Source: Cladocopium goreaui
Lineage: Eukaryota > Sar > Dinophyceae > Suessiales > Symbiodiniaceae
Length of the DNA: 64,000 nucleotides
Direction of reading: 5' to 3'
Assembly: GCA_947184155.2 (NCBI GenBank)
Contig: CAMXCT020000525.1
Location: forward strand, 176,927 to 240,926
Below the pieces are notes generated by a model. It was not told the origin of the DNA, made no database searches, and saw only the letters and a list, made by a program, of their open reading frames with translations. Below are positions 12,147-23,980 of this stretch, one piece after another (within the stretch, counting starts at the first letter, position 1; every line of letters begins with the position of its first letter). The position numbers and the translations under genes were made by a program.

Positions 12147-12233
12147 CATGGAACGGTGGAGGCTATGCGTGTCACTCAGGTGGAGAATGGTCACCACTGC
12201 CTGGTTCCTTCGTACTTTCAGGCCCGAGGTCAC
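12147..12233 (-). CDS. metallophosphoesterase gene, exon 2 (SDTH motif)
   Basis: The exon encodes VTSGLKVRRNQAVVTILHLS followed by DTHSLHRSM. The hydrophobic strand ending in SDTH is the first metal-binding motif (D-x-H) of calcineurin-like phosphoesterases. The acceptor is AG at 12235-12234. Continuity with DLPSAD of exon 3 needs a GC donor at 12146-12145. The exon is 87 nt (29 codons), phase 0 at both ends. Confidence 0.82.
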
Positions 12234-12572
12234 CTGGCATGGGTCGGATGAGAAAACTGCCATGGACACGGGACACAAAAATATGGGCTTAATAAGGCTC
12301 AACCATAAGCATATATAAGCATGAATATCATGGGAATATCAGGTGGTATTTCCATAAGCCACAATTAGGCTTACCCTCCGGTGTCATCAAACGTTTCTAG
12401 CTGGGAAATCACCGAACCAAATAGAGGTGTTTGCCTTTAAGGAAAATCATCAAACTAATTGGTGGTTTGTCCAGCAAACCATGGTTGATTATACACCCAT
12501 CTTCATCCATTGTTAAACCTTGAGCTGAGTCTAGACAGTCTAGTGAATGGTCTATTCATTGTGTGCATGTAC

Positions 12573-12647
12573 TTGCTTCCAGGCCGCATTGGAATCGACC
12601 TCTGCCAGCGCCCCAACAAGTGCCAGCGTCGCCATCCACAGCGCCAT
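12573..12647 (-). CDS. metallophosphoesterase gene, exon 1 with signal peptide
   Basis: The start ATG at 12647-12645 opens the sequence MALWMATLALVGALAEVDSN. This is a short hydrophobic run ending in A-L-A, as expected for a cleavable signal peptide, so the enzyme probably enters the secretory pathway. The exon is 25 codons, ends in phase 0 at a GT donor (12572-12571) and joins exon 2 in frame. Together with exons 2-7 the predicted protein is about 280 residues, a usual length for a small MPPED-type phosphoesterase. The substrate cannot be told from sequence; the family hydrolyses phosphodiesters or phosphomonoesters using a two-metal centre. The start is chosen because it is the only ATG giving a signal peptide in phase with exon 2. 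Confidence 0.7.
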
Positions 12648-15290
12648 CCTGGAGGAATCCTATAAGTAGTGGGATAAAGCACCTATCAACTGGTGCATGA
12701 TTGGTCCCATCAGGCAAACAATTAGACCACAAGATCTATCAGTCGAAAAAATCATGTTCACCTGCTAAAGTTGCCATCGAAATTGTTGGTAAACATACAG
12801 TAATGTTTTTGGACAGACCCCGGTGGTGGATGGTGGCTTGTGCTTCATGATTCAGTGCTTCAGAACCTCATCATGTCATATATTGAGGTTTCTAATCCAT
12901 GGGGGTACCCCTTATCCATTCCAATAAGATCAATTATATATGATATATATATATATATACATATATATATGTGTGTGTGTGTATATGGATACCCCCATTG
13001 GATCCCATTTATGGAACCCCCGTATTTTTCTGTGAATTGAGGTTTGTTTTGGGGCGTTCCACGTGTCGTCCCAGCTTCCTCACGGCCAGTGTCCCGAGAG
13101 GAAAAATGGAAGCGCGCAGCACCACGGAAAAACCGCTGCGAAGATCGGCGAGGGGAATTTTCGAACAAACAGCCAAAAAGAAGATGTGCCACAAGAATTC
13201 AAAGTTACCATGCCTCATCCAAAAAAAATAAGCCTTTTGCCAACAAACATGAGGATGTAGGGATCAAGATGAGGATTTGAACCCTGAAAATATATAGTAA
13301 ATGAATGTAACTTAAAGATATAAACGACGAAAATTTGGCCAATTTTGGCCACTCAGAACAAAATCATGGATTGAACATATGAAGATATCACAGGGAGATG
13401 GGACTATTAGACCAACCATCCAAATGATGATTTTTAGCCTAATAGGGAGATCATTGGAATGTAGGGATCATTGCAGGTCTCCAGTCTGATGGTGTTTCAT
13501 CCCAGGAAGAAAGGAACTACACATGTTCCAATGCCACGGCCCTTTTTTGTCGCAGAACCGTAAGCACTTTAAGATGAAAATCGCTATGAATTGAATATAT
13601 GGTATCCTCATGTACCCTCAATGTCCCTCTCTTTTCGGACAAACCCATATGATTCTCCAATGATCTTCTTGCTGTATATCTTTTTGCGTGTTTTATAACT
13701 TGTTTTTGGGCTAAATCCCGTCTGGTTTGCAAGAATCCAGCAGAATATCCACATTGCAAACCGGACTGTGCCTCCCCTGAGCTGCCATTTTTCTCCACTT
13801 GGCGCTCTAGTTCTGGGAACTTGCCACCAGCTCATACAAAATGAATGAAATGATAAAACAATACACGTAATTGAACAAATCCATTCAAAGTATATGATCT
13901 AGAAACAATTAGACCATTGAGTAGGAGCCAGTCTGCCGTGAGTTTAGAGACCGGCAGTCAAAATTCAGCAGTCGGCACACCGTCGGTCCTTGCTCGTTAC
14001 CTCAGTCTGAAACCCCTGATCCAGGTTTGCAACATTGACAGCATGATGCCACAGCGAGTGGTAGCAGAATCTGGTGCATGAACATGCATGAACAAATCGG
14101 CAAAACATGTTTCTTTACCCAGTAGAAACAACCAATAACTTGAATGATAACTTGGGAACTTCTATGCCTTGGGAAATTAGCATGTAACTCATATAACAGT
14201 ATTCCATGGACCATTGGTTAAACCCATAGAATTTGCATGTTAATTAACTTCCCATAACCGGGTTAGAAGCGGCTAGATGAAGACCATCAAACAAACCACT
14301 AAAACACACAACAACCACTATTCAAATTTTACCAAATGCATTCTGGTTGACAATGATTCGCTATCACACCCAAGGAACTAACATGTAGTTTGCCAAATAC
14401 ATTGGTGTCCTAACATGATCTAAGATTTGTTATGATCAATTTTGATTAAATTTCATCCACATGTGTCCACTACAGTCGGTCAACCCCCACTAAAACGGAG
14501 AAAAAAAAAATCGTGTTAGTTTATTATATCCTCATCAATATCCAAGTCCAAAATAGCTATGTTATCAGCTCAGTACCAAGATCGCCAATGTTTGATATTC
14601 AGAGACTTGGATCGGCTGCATAACCCAAAATAGCCTTGTAAGCGCCAAAGGTAGCTGGTTAATTTCCACTATGACTACTGTTAGTGATATCCTCATGAAA
14701 AACACACACACACATATATATATATATATAAATAGGTATAGATCCATGTAGTGGCCAATGTTGAGTGTCAACAATATTGTGGTAAACTCAATAATAAACC
14801 ATCCCCAATCGAGTTTTTGATGAAGTCAAATGACCCCCAAATGGCTTAATGGAATGGTCGATTGAGCTTGCCGCATTACCATTTACCTATCCAAAAAGGC
14901 GGGTTTCCATAGCGAACTGTCCGTTTACCAGCGGATAGGTGGGGAAGAAAAGGATAGAAGAATCGGCACTAACGGCACTGACATGTTAAACTATATATAT
15001 ATATATATAATTTTATAATATTGTAATCGTACCACATTACCAATCATCTACTATGGGAATAATCATCTAATACCCACTATCATCCCGTATTAATCCATAC
15101 TGTTCCATTCATATCCTACCATCTAGTGTCCAATGTTGGGTAATTACCGACAACAATATTGTAAACCCAATGGTACACCATCCCTGGTGGTCAAGTATGT
15201 CTATATACATATGTAATAAGAGTAATATTTAACCACTATTAAACAAACACAAACAGTAATATTCAGTAATAAGTAATAATTTAAAATTAA
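12648..15290. other. intergenic or intron sequence with AT-rich microsatellites
   Basis: No exon is convincing. There are TA/TG dinucleotide runs at about 12936-12982, 14703-14730 and 14992-15010. Open frames near 13050-13230 (plus) and 13517-13835 (minus) look partly protein-like but lack splice or family support. The start of the metallophosphoesterase gene faces this region, so its promoter should be here. Confidence 0.4.
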
Positions 15291-15314
15291 AGTACAAATA
15301 TAATATGTCTATAG

Positions 15315-15507
15315 TTAGAGCCTTGTGTAGCAATCTTCAATCCAGGGAACTTCTTCCCCTTTTGCTCCAACAAGGCCTTGGCCTTCTCCACCTCTAAGGT
15401 AGCCAGCGCCTTAAAAGCCGCATCCAGCCGCGCATCCTTCGCAGTTCCCGCGGCGCGCGAGGCCTTCCGCTGGAGGTAGTAGAAGAAGACCTGGCTGCAA
15501 AGGATGA
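15315..15507 (-). CDS. exon of unidentified minus-strand gene
   Basis: The frame reads QVFFYYLQRKASRAAGTAKD, then ARLDAAFKALATLEVEKAKA and LLEQKGKKFPGLKIATQG. It is alanine- and lysine-rich, probably helical, with GC-rich codons unlike the AT-rich flanks. It may end at a GC donor after ACACAAG (near 15321) or run on to a TAA. No family recognised. Confidence 0.5.
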
Positions 15508-15557
15508 TGAATGAGAATGGCTACCCCAGAAATATGGATGATGAATGATGATGGTGG

Positions 15558-15564
15558 ATAACTA

Positions 15565-15597
<33 letters not shown>

Positions 15598-15620
15598 CTG
15601 TTGATGATGACGATGATGAA
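15558..15620 (+). repeat. GAT trinucleotide microsatellite
   Basis: A run of GAT units at 15564-15597 with imperfect copies on both sides. It lies in an intron upstream of the minus-strand exon at 15.3-15.5 kb. Confidence 0.85.
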
Positions 15621-16109
15621 CGATGCAAACACTTGTTGAGCAAAACAATGGACAACTATAGGTTTCTCTGAATATAAGGCCCCCCCCCCAAAAAAAAACA
15701 ATGGACTATGATATGCGTTCTTTCGCAAAAAATAGATTGTGAGTTTTGAGTTTCGGCATGTTTCGGCAGTCTCCATGCTGGCCGTTGAATACATTTTCAT
15801 GTGGAACCTATAACATATTACTAATAAGAAATTATATATCTTCCTAGACATGGTTGAAGGGAAATAATCGAGGGAAAGTCATTAATTTGATGAGCAAAAT
15901 GGTTTCCTTTCGCTTTCTGTTCGCTTTCTGTAGATGTTTCGCATCAAGAAATCAATGAAATCTATTGGTTGGGATGAATGAACATGAATAAAACAAATAG
16001 ACATAAGGACAGCTCAGCAGCTCAACAAACTCAAACCATAGATGATACCTCCATCATGTGCTTGTTTCAGCAGTTGCAAGCACGGTATGTTACCATCCTC
16101 ATTTGATCA

Positions 16110-16245
16110 CTTCAAAAGTGCCGAGGCCAGTTCGAGAGGGGCTCCCGCACTGCATGAGCGCAGGTGCCCTTTTAAGCAAGTGGCCAGCTCGAGCTCTGCT
16201 ACACCATATGGCACTCCAGTGAATTTCTGAACAATTTCCTCAGGA
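16110..16245 (-). CDS. exon of unidentified minus-strand gene
   Basis: The frame reads EEIVQKFTGVPYGVAELELA and then TCLKGHLRSCSAGAPLELAS. The segment is flanked by a possible GT donor (GAA/GTGATC) and AT-rich sequence. The opposite strand is also open but less protein-like. No family is recognised; it could belong with the exon at 15.3-15.5 kb. Confidence 0.4.
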
Positions 16246-16299
16246 AAATCAAGGAGATGAACGAAATCTTACCAGGATTCAGGAAAGTTTGTGGGTTGG

Positions 16300-18380
16300 G
16301 GGCCCTAAAACTCTACGATTGTTACTTGAAGAGTGCCTGTAAACTTACATAGTGTGCTCCGCCAGTAGAAAGCAACTTTTTCAGAGTGGAGAAACAAATT
16401 GTAGGTTTCCTAAACTGGGTGTACCCCCAAATCATCAATTCTAATAGGATTTTGGATTATAAACCATCCAGCTATTGCGGTACCCCATGACTTAGGAACC
16501 TCCATTTACATCAACTTATACTCTGCCTGGCAGTGCCCAAGGGGGGAAAAACACATCTCAAGCTGCCAGGCATCAAGAAATTTAAATTTATATTCCACGG
16601 TCGGCTCGATCATGGTTCCTTCACCTGAAACGGGTGTTCGTCACCAGCTAGGGCAGCCCATGGTTTCGTTAAAAAAAAACGGTTTCCCGCCAGAGACTTG
16701 CAAAAAACAACCATTGCTACTTGCTACCTCCAAATTAGATCATCTTTGTGGTTTCAACATGTTTCTGGTGGTTCAACAACAGGTCCCCCCCAATCATCCC
16801 TTCATGAAAAAGATCAACATCTTTGACACCACCAAGCAGATTGGACCATTGCTTGCACGCATCATGTCATGGTTAAATCATATTAAATCCTCATTTATGA
16901 TCTCCAAGTCGCCGAAATCGTTCCAGGTGACTAACTGCAAATATTCCTGGGACATCTGGCTGGGACCCCCTAACGAACAAAAAGATACGGAATCCCATGG
17001 TTGGTTCGGAAAATAATCCGCTTTCAAGTTGGATGTTCCATACCTATGTACATCTTCCATGTGGTACTTTTTTTCCGCCGTTGCTCCAAAAGATCTTAAA
17101 TTTCAGTCGTTCTTGTAAAGAAAAATCATTTTTGCAAAAACGCACCGTTGTGAAACATGTCTCTCCATGTGGTCAGGTAACGTCGCCGTTTGGTCCGGCA
17201 ATGTCGTTGCAAAATTACATATTTTTTGAAATGTCCAAAAACGCAGTTCCGCAAAAAATGGTCGTTCTTTCGGAACATATATCATTTGATCAAAAGTCAA
17301 ACATTTAGTAGCCTTCTAAATTAATGGTGTAGATGTACTGGTAACGGTTATTGATTAATGTGAAGGAACCATCTAGATGAAACATGATGAAACTGTAGTA
17401 TGGATTCTTGATTGGCGCCCAAATAAAAGGATTGATGTACCGCAAATTGTCCCTTCAAATTGTCCCTTCAGCCAATTTTGAAAACTACAATAATGTTCAT
17501 TACGTATTTCATGTAAACTAGTAAAAAACTGGAACCAGCAACAAAAGTAGTCACTAGCAGCTGGCAAGCATCTGAATACGTAGCAGTAGCAATTCAGGAC
17601 CACAATTGATAAAAATGAAAATCTTGAACGTGTCTGAAAAATTTCGGTAGAACGATACATGGATTCGGGCCAGTAGCATTGTGATCGAGGTCCGTGAGCA
17701 AATTAAAAAGCGAAACACAAATAAAGTATACTAAAGTAGTCTATAATTAGGGAATAGCTCGCTTTCTTGGGCTGTGCCTCCCTATTGAATATATACAAGC
17801 CACTCAAATTCCTAATGTGGTAAAGCCAATATTAAACTATTCCTGATATCACCAGAAATTGGGAGAAAATTGAGTATAGCAGTTAAACATGTTTTATAAA
17901 GCTGCGAAACTGGAAGCTTATCATTGGGTTTACCAAATTATCCTCTACCATCCCCATATTTTGTTGGATAAATGCCAATTTCATATCCCTATTGATTGCG
18001 GATTTATTTCCTACAATGTGCGAATCATTCCCAATAATTCTACATAATTGTACATATCACATCTCCAAGCAGTACCATTGCGCATACCAAGTTTCCAACT
18101 GACTTTCTTTTGCCAATTCCAGGCTCTTCTGAAGCGTTTCGCCATTCTGGTGCTTCAAATGTGGAAACCCCTGCTGTGCACCACCCTCCTCCTAGCTGTT
18201 GGTCATTTTTTAACGGACAACCATGGGCAACCGATAAGGTTGGACAATTATTCCCAAACAATCGGGGCTTTCCCAAAAATGGCCTCACAACAAGACTAAA
18301 TTAGAAAGAAATTATTGCGCCACCATTGGTTTTCCCATCTGAAACTAACATAACTTCAAACATCTTGGATGATACTGGGG
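16300..18380. other. no gene recognised
   Basis: AT-rich sequence with a few short open frames (for instance 16612-17016 plus and 17997-18300) that have no recognisable protein pattern. It lies downstream of the glycoside hydrolase exons and may hold their 3' exons or an intergenic region. Confidence 0.35.
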
Positions 18381-18393
18381 CACAAAAAGTCTG

Positions 18394-18566
18394 TGGAAAC
18401 CATGTCGACAACCTTTCTCACTCAATAGAAAATCAGCAGAAGATCGTAGAAGTCGTAGAAGCCGGGACAGGCGGAACCAATCATCAGTGGATCTGAGGAT
18501 TTCCGGTAGAAGTCTGCCAGCTTGGGGCACTTGGCATCAAAGTCCACCCAGGAGAACCTGGTATCA
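18394..18566 (-). CDS. GH71/99-like glycoside hydrolase, C-terminal exon
   Basis: The frame reads FSWVDFDAKCPKLADFYRKS and then DPLMIGSACPGFYDFYD. The xxGSxxPGFxDxY block is a recurring feature of the GH71/GH99-like glycoside hydrolase barrel. The reading ends at a TGA after LLIFY or splices out earlier. It lies in order with the other GH exons upstream. Confidence 0.55.
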
Positions 18567-18604
18567 TCTCAGGGAGGCCAGGGAGGCCAGCAAAATCAAG
18601 AGGT

Positions 18605-18645
18605 CATGGGGTGAAACATGGTGAAACATGGTGAAACATGGTGAA
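18605..18645 (+). repeat. GGTGAAACAT tandem repeat
   Basis: Four near-perfect copies of the 10-mer GGTGAAACAT between two glycoside hydrolase exons. Confidence 0.85.
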
Positions 18646-18749
18646 ACCATAGAAAACCCAGGGGATGACAGCTATTGACAGCTCGATTTTGAACAGATGT
18701 GGAGCAGATTTGGTGGACCCCAAGTTCTCAACTTCCATGTTCATGATGG

Positions 18750-18780
18750 AATTGACATGAATTGACATGAATTGACACCG
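18750..18780 (+). repeat. GAATTGACAT tandem repeat
   Basis: Three copies of a 10-mer, GAATTGACAT, at the 3' edge of a glycoside hydrolase exon. Confidence 0.85.
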
Positions 18781-19059
18781 CAAAGCAACTCGCCATCGGC
18801 ATTCTTGTATCCGACAGCTTTGCGACTTCCCCAGAGGGGTGCGAAGGATATCTTCTTCTTTAGAACGCTGAAAATGTTGGTCCACTGCTTCTCATGTTGA
18901 AACAAACGTGGACCAAAGGTGAGCAGGAGCGGCTTCTCCTCCTTTACTTTGATGTACAACGGTGAAGAGAAATACTTGCCTGGTTGTCTTTTCTGCCAAG
19001 AAACAGGCAAATCTATTTGGTCGATATGGAGTCGCAGTGAGTGCAGCTTCCAGCTTCTG
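18775..19059 (-). CDS. GH71/99-like glycoside hydrolase, exon
   Basis: The frame reads LPVSWQKRQPGKYFSSPLYI, then KEEKPLLLTFGPRLF and QWTNIFSVLKKKISFAPLWG. A hydrophobic strand ending in FGP followed by W is expected in the middle of GH99-like barrels. An AG acceptor is near 19060 and AAGAATGCCGAT leads toward the 3' end, whose exact border is unclear. Confidence 0.6.
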
Positions 19060-19164
19060 TGAGCGAGAAGTTCATGCATATAAGGTCAACTAACATAGAT
19101 GAAACCGCACAAATACACATAATATATACATCCAAATGCCAATGCAATTATTAGAAAACACCTA

Positions 19165-19291
19165 GGGCTGAAAGATGCTGAGCTGCTCTCCATGTAGGAC
19201 ATGTCTTGCTGAGCTGCTTCAATCTGGCTCATCTTCTCTTTGGCAACAGTTTCACAGACATACTCTTCGTACACAATGCCGAACTTCATGC
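19165..19291 (-). CDS. GH71/99-like glycoside hydrolase, exon
   Basis: The exon starts after AG at 19293-19292 and reads (G)MKFGIVYEEYVCETVAKE, then KMSQIEAAQQDMSYMESS. The two bases before ATG complete a glycine codon with the last G of the upstream exon, so the phases agree. F-x-x-x-Y-E-[ED] following the barrel strand is family-like. The 3' border lies near 19165-19185. Confidence 0.6.
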
Positions 19292-19432
19292 CTCAGGTCA
19301 TTCGTCAACTGGACCCATTATCCCGAGGCATGATAACATACACCAACCATATTCCAACGATAAGAATTCTCAACTTCGTGGGATATTTGCTGATGCAAAA
19401 ACGAAATTGGCTGAAATTACTCTCCAAACCAC

Positions 19433-19780
19433 CCATGGCCCCCATCTTGCTAATCAGCGCTTCTGAATTCTCCAGGTTTGGACCATAATCATGGACCTTG
19501 TGGCTACCATACCAGTCAATCAGCACACCATCGATTCCGGCGTAGAGCATCAACAACAGGTGGTACTCCAAGACGTCGGGATCTCCAGAATCATAAGCTC
19601 CAATGAGTGGATAGAAGTGCGAGGCCACCTGCCTCCGTTGGGAGCCCTCGGAGCCTCGCACAAAATGCTCAGGGTCTTGTGTCTTCATCTTCCAATGGTA
19701 GCCCCAAAAGCCACTGAAATCTTTGCTTTGGAACCAGGGCATGTAGTGCATGTAGATCCTTGGTTCACGATATCGCCAGG
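19433..19780 (-). CDS. GH71/99-like glycoside hydrolase, main exon
   Basis: The core reads [20 protein letters not shown] and [12 protein letters not shown]. It continues as [20 protein letters not shown] and [17 protein letters not shown]. The combination YxPWF, HW, YPxxGxYDSxDPxVLxxH and AGIDGVxIDWYG is the signature of GH71/GH99-like hydrolases (endo-alpha-mannosidase or alpha-glucanase-type barrels). Those enzymes usually act in the secretory pathway or outside the cell. The exon ends at CCATGG before a GT donor (19432-19431). The 5' border is uncertain; an AG just before the codons for IYMHYM (near 19761) is one option. The exact glycan substrate cannot be told. Confidence 0.7.
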
Positions 19781-20047
19781 TGATTTTCCAATCAAGGGCC
19801 AGCCGGCCAATTGCCCCTGGAACGAGGTAGCGGTGGTTGATACACCCTTCATTCAGCGGGTGATGGTCGGAGAAATCCAATGGAAAATGCATGAAAATGC
19901 ACCATTTCTATTCATGTATTATAATAGATGATTTTCCCATTAACACGTCCATTTATCATCAACCTGTAGTCTATATAGATGATAATTTTTCCCATTTACG
20001 CAGCTCCATAAAAATCAGCATTTTTTGATGGTGTTCATGGATTTTCG

Positions 20048-20205
20048 CAGGCAACTCCAAGGATCTTCATGGGATTCGTCTTGGACACCGGGCTGCTCAC
20101 ATTGACCTTGGCGTGCGCCTTGTGCTGCAGCAGGCCAGCATCCTCCGCGTCGCCTTCCGGTGCCATCATGTCCAGCAGGTCATGCGGCAGGTCCTTACCA
20201 CAGGG
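20048..20205 (-). CDS. exon of unidentified minus-strand gene
   Basis: Behind an AG at 20207-20206 the frame reads PCGKDLPHDLLDMMAPEGDA, then EDAGLLQHKAHAKVNVSS. GC-rich third positions contrast with the flanks. The segment is acidic then neutral and resembles no family I know. It may be an upstream exon of the glycoside hydrolase gene or part of another gene. Confidence 0.45.
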
Positions 20206-21137
20206 CTGGAGATTGATAGATTTATAGCGTTGTAGTAATCGATTAACAATACATTACACTATGTTGGTAATGGACGTGTGTATATATATAACTATAGTTG
20301 GTGGTTTCAACCCCTCTGAAAAATATGAAAGTCAGTTGGGGTTCCTATTCCCAATATATGGAAAAATGGTTCCAAACCATCAACCATATAACAATCATTC
20401 TGAATAGTAATTCAGTAGGACAAAGTAATGATATATCATACAATGGAGTACCGTCTGATTACCATTATCATCACAGAGCCCATATCTCTCTCTCTATATA
20501 TATATAATATAGAACAGTAGCTCAACAACAAATTATATAGTTGGATTCTGCTGGGATTTATGGATTCCTGGCTGAATTATATGGGGAATATAGGGGGATA
20601 TAATGGGATGTAACCAATACATGAGAATATGATTGGAATGTGTGTGTGTTAAAACTGGCCGAATCATAACTATAATAATCAATTTGCAAACCTGAAACTG
20701 GCGTGAGTAGCCGAAATAATGCCATGTGGGTAAAATTTTCATTACTATAGTCATCATTCCAGTGACGTCACAATGAGGTCATCATAATCCATCCAAATAT
20801 ATTATATAGAAACCAAAACATAGAACAGTAATTTACCACCCTTTTAGTAGGATTTGTTTTTTCTATCGTTTCAGGAGTTTTATAATCTCATATAATCTAA
20901 TATATGTGTATTAAAAAATAATAATAGGATGGACAAGGCGCGACCACGGATTGGAATCTCCCCCGCTCCCTTTGAGATCATCCTTCAATGCAGTCAACCA
21001 TGATTTTTCCCGATACGTATGAACTGTTTTATCATGTCTTCCATCATTTTTCCTGATCAGTCTGATATAAACTTTCAAACAAAAAACATGTTTTACATTG
21101 GGGTAGATCCCGTTTTCAAACACAGCAACCTTAGGAC

Positions 21138-21217
21138 CTAGCCACTGCAGCTGCACGCAGGAGAACAGCGAAGCCCAGAATCCTGCGATCTGGGGAGTTC
21201 AAAATATCCCGAGTCAT
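21138..21217 (-). CDS. possible first exon with signal-like peptide
   Basis: An ATG at 21217-21215 opens MTRDILNSPDRRILGFAVLL, then RAAAVAR up to a GT donor at 21137. The hydrophobic run could be a signal peptide for the glycoside hydrolase downstream. Another frame here is also hydrophobic, so support is weak. Confidence 0.25.
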
Positions 21218-21979
21218 GTCGCAGACATTTAGGATACAGGAAAATAATGTAAAACATGCATTACCCATGGTTTTTGTGCAAGTAACACAATAGTTTCATA
21301 ATGTTTCATTGATCAATTTGGATGATACATGTTTTGCTATTGGGTTACTAACACAAAAGCCATCGCCAGTGGATGGCACCGTCCCAAGGAACAGCAAAAA
21401 CTATACAGACTATACGTTTCAAAACACAAGTCGGAAAAACAAAAAAAATACACAAAACTATAAGAGTTTGAGCCACCAAGCGTCCCTTTACTCATCAAAC
21501 CACCGCGGAACAGTGCGGTCCCAGTGCGGTCCCAGTGCAGTCCCAGCGGTCACAAGAATGGAACGTGGTTGAGCCGAGAGGGTTGGTCGGCTGCAACGGG
21601 AGAAACAAAACCTATTCTTGGCTTGTTCAAAAAACTAGGGATACACCTTGATACACCCCGTGGGAAAGGTATGCGACATCATGCGTATCCGTGGCCCACC
21701 CAACGTGTCCTCAAAAACACCTCTATGCCTCTATAGCCATCTAGCCTGGCAAATGAAACATCCTCCAGCATATTGGTTAGCAAAAATCATTTAATTATGA
21801 ATAACATCCACTAAATCAACATAGACCCTGGAAATGCCCAGTTCTTAGTGGAAACTCATCTTCCAAGCATTTCTAAGCCAATGTTAGGCAGGGCCTATAA
21901 TGAGTTAACATAGATGCCGCCGTGTTTGGCATAGCGGCTACCATCTTGTAGTCATCAAAACAACAGCATCATCAGCATC

Positions 21980-22180
21980 ACGTGCAAACAGCTAAGGCCC
22001 CTCTTTTGACAAACACGCCACAACCTACACCAGGACTAGATGTCCAGAAGACGCGTCTTCCAAACATCATCGTAGTCAATGTGAATTTGGATGTGTGGAA
22101 AGCGCCGGACGAAGTTGCCTTGGAATGGCTCGTCGAGTCGCCCCGAACATTTCTATTCAACTCAAGATACTGTAGCATAT
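21980..22180. other. open region of uncertain strand
   Basis: Both strands are open. Plus reads LPNIIVVNVNLDVWKAPDEV; minus reads SKATSSGAFHTSKFTLTT. The plus reading looks more like a folded protein, which would break the all-minus pattern, but there is no splice or family support for either. Confidence 0.25.
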
Positions 22181-23524
22181 ATCAGCAAATGCAGCATATA
22201 CAACTACAGTCATTCTATACCTCAACACGGAATCCGGTAATTCTCTTCCCATTGGCAAAAAAAGGGCCAACCAAACATTAACAGCTGTCAGACAGAGCAC
22301 AAATGGCAGCCATACACGAGATGCAACAGAAGTGGCACACAAAGAGTCGCATCCTGGGGCGACTGGTGACTGGAACTTGCATCCCCACTCGAGCCTCTAT
22401 ACGTATATACTCTTTGGTACCTCAACATAGCTACGCAAAATATGGAAAATCACCATGTTTGATAGGGACATCATCGACCTAAATGGGCAATTGTTCATTG
22501 CTATATTAACTTTCCGGAGGCTATTTCCAGTTTTCATCGTTCGCAAGCCCATGATCAATGTTTCTAGTGGTCATTGTTCCAGGGAAACTCACTTCAGCAC
22601 AGTTTTCCAGCTGCTTGGGAGGCGCCACTGACTAACTGGGTGAGCTCATGATATTCCCATCACAGCTCCATCGGTCCACCCCGTTGTGTCCGCATCTTCG
22701 AACCCCAATTTCGTATGGCTAGAGGATCTAACTGATTATGTTTAATGGTCGTTGTTAATTGTAGCCGTATTTCTTCATTATCTCCCATAATATCATCAGA
22801 ACATGGTTCATGTGTAACTGATACACCTAGCCAAACTAGGGTATCGAAGAGCTCAGGAAATTTCGATATCTCCCACGAACAAAAATCCTATCTCCGTTGT
22901 ATCCCCATATCAAAAAAACAACTCCAACGTTGGTCAACTTGGATACCCTCCGGTAATCGAACACGGTGTGCTGGAAAATCCCCCATATTTAGTTCGATGA
23001 TTTTCATAGTGGATTTTCCAGCTAGCCACGTTTGATTCCCAGAGGGTAACTTCATTCCCTTTGGAGAAAGTCACCGTCATATGCCATTAGTCATTACATT
23101 TTTCCAACAAACCATCAAGATATTTGAATTGAAATGGATCTTGTCTGCTATTTGTTAAAAATCATTTATTCATTCATATCAATATTCCATCACATATCCC
23201 AGTATTATACCTAAACAAAATAACACCATATAACCTATACCAGTAAACCTACCAACCATCTTCCGTCATATCCCATTATACATCCCATCATATCCGATTA
23301 AATGACCATGTTTCAGGATTCAAATGGATTCAACAAAACTGAAATGAACATCGATGAACTTATTTGCTAACGTCCATTAAGTATAGCTAAGATTAGCTGT
23401 AGTATAGTTAAGATAGTTTAATGATCATCCCAATACCTATCATCAATTAACATTTGTTAACATCAGTTGACAATAGTTGAGATAGTTTAATGATCATTGC
23501 CTATCATTATATATCAAACATATA

Positions 23525-23610
23525 TATCAAACATATATATCAAACATATATATATATATGTATTTATATACATAGTTATATATACATATATATATATATA
23601 TATTATATCC
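23525..23610 (+). repeat. ATATAT-rich microsatellite with ATCAAACAT units
   Basis: Tandem ATATATATCAAACATAT units grade into plain TA repeats and then TATACATA. Simple-sequence DNA in an intron. Confidence 0.8.
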
Positions 23611-23635
23611 ATATCCCACATCATCATCCCACATC

Positions 23636-23782
23636 TGCGGCCAGGCTCTGGCCGCTGACCCGTGCCCCTAAGGAGCCATCGAACAAGCCCAGCTCAATGG
23701 ACGACTCGCGCTGCCGTTCCAGACGCTCCAAGCGCTGGCTCTGCCGTTGACGACGGATGGAGGAAATGATCTCCAGGATCAC
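23636..23782 (-). CDS. exon of unidentified minus-strand gene
   Basis: Behind a clear acceptor (TTCCCAG, AG at 23784-23783) the frame reads VILEIISSIRRQRQSQRLER, then LERQRESSIELGLFDGSLGA and RVSGQSLAAD. It is strongly GC-rich and charged, probably an amphipathic helix. The family is unknown. Together with exons at 25.0, 26.1 and 28.4 kb it may be part of one gene. Confidence 0.5.
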
Positions 23783-23799
23783 CTGGGAACAGTGGGAGA

Positions 23800-23980
23800 T
23801 TGAATGGTGATTTAATGGTGATCTAATGGTGGTTTAATGGTGATTTAATGGTGGTTTAATGGTAAATAATGTTGATTTAATGGTGATTTAATGGTGTTAA
23901 GATGATTTAATGGTGATTTAATGGAACATATGATGGGGATTGATGGGATTTAATATGATTTAATGGGTGATTTAATGGTG
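23800..23980 (+). repeat. TTTAATGGTGAT minisatellite
   Basis: About a dozen degenerate copies of GATTTAATGGT with changing spacers immediately upstream (minus-sense) of an exon. It lies in an intron. Confidence 0.8.
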
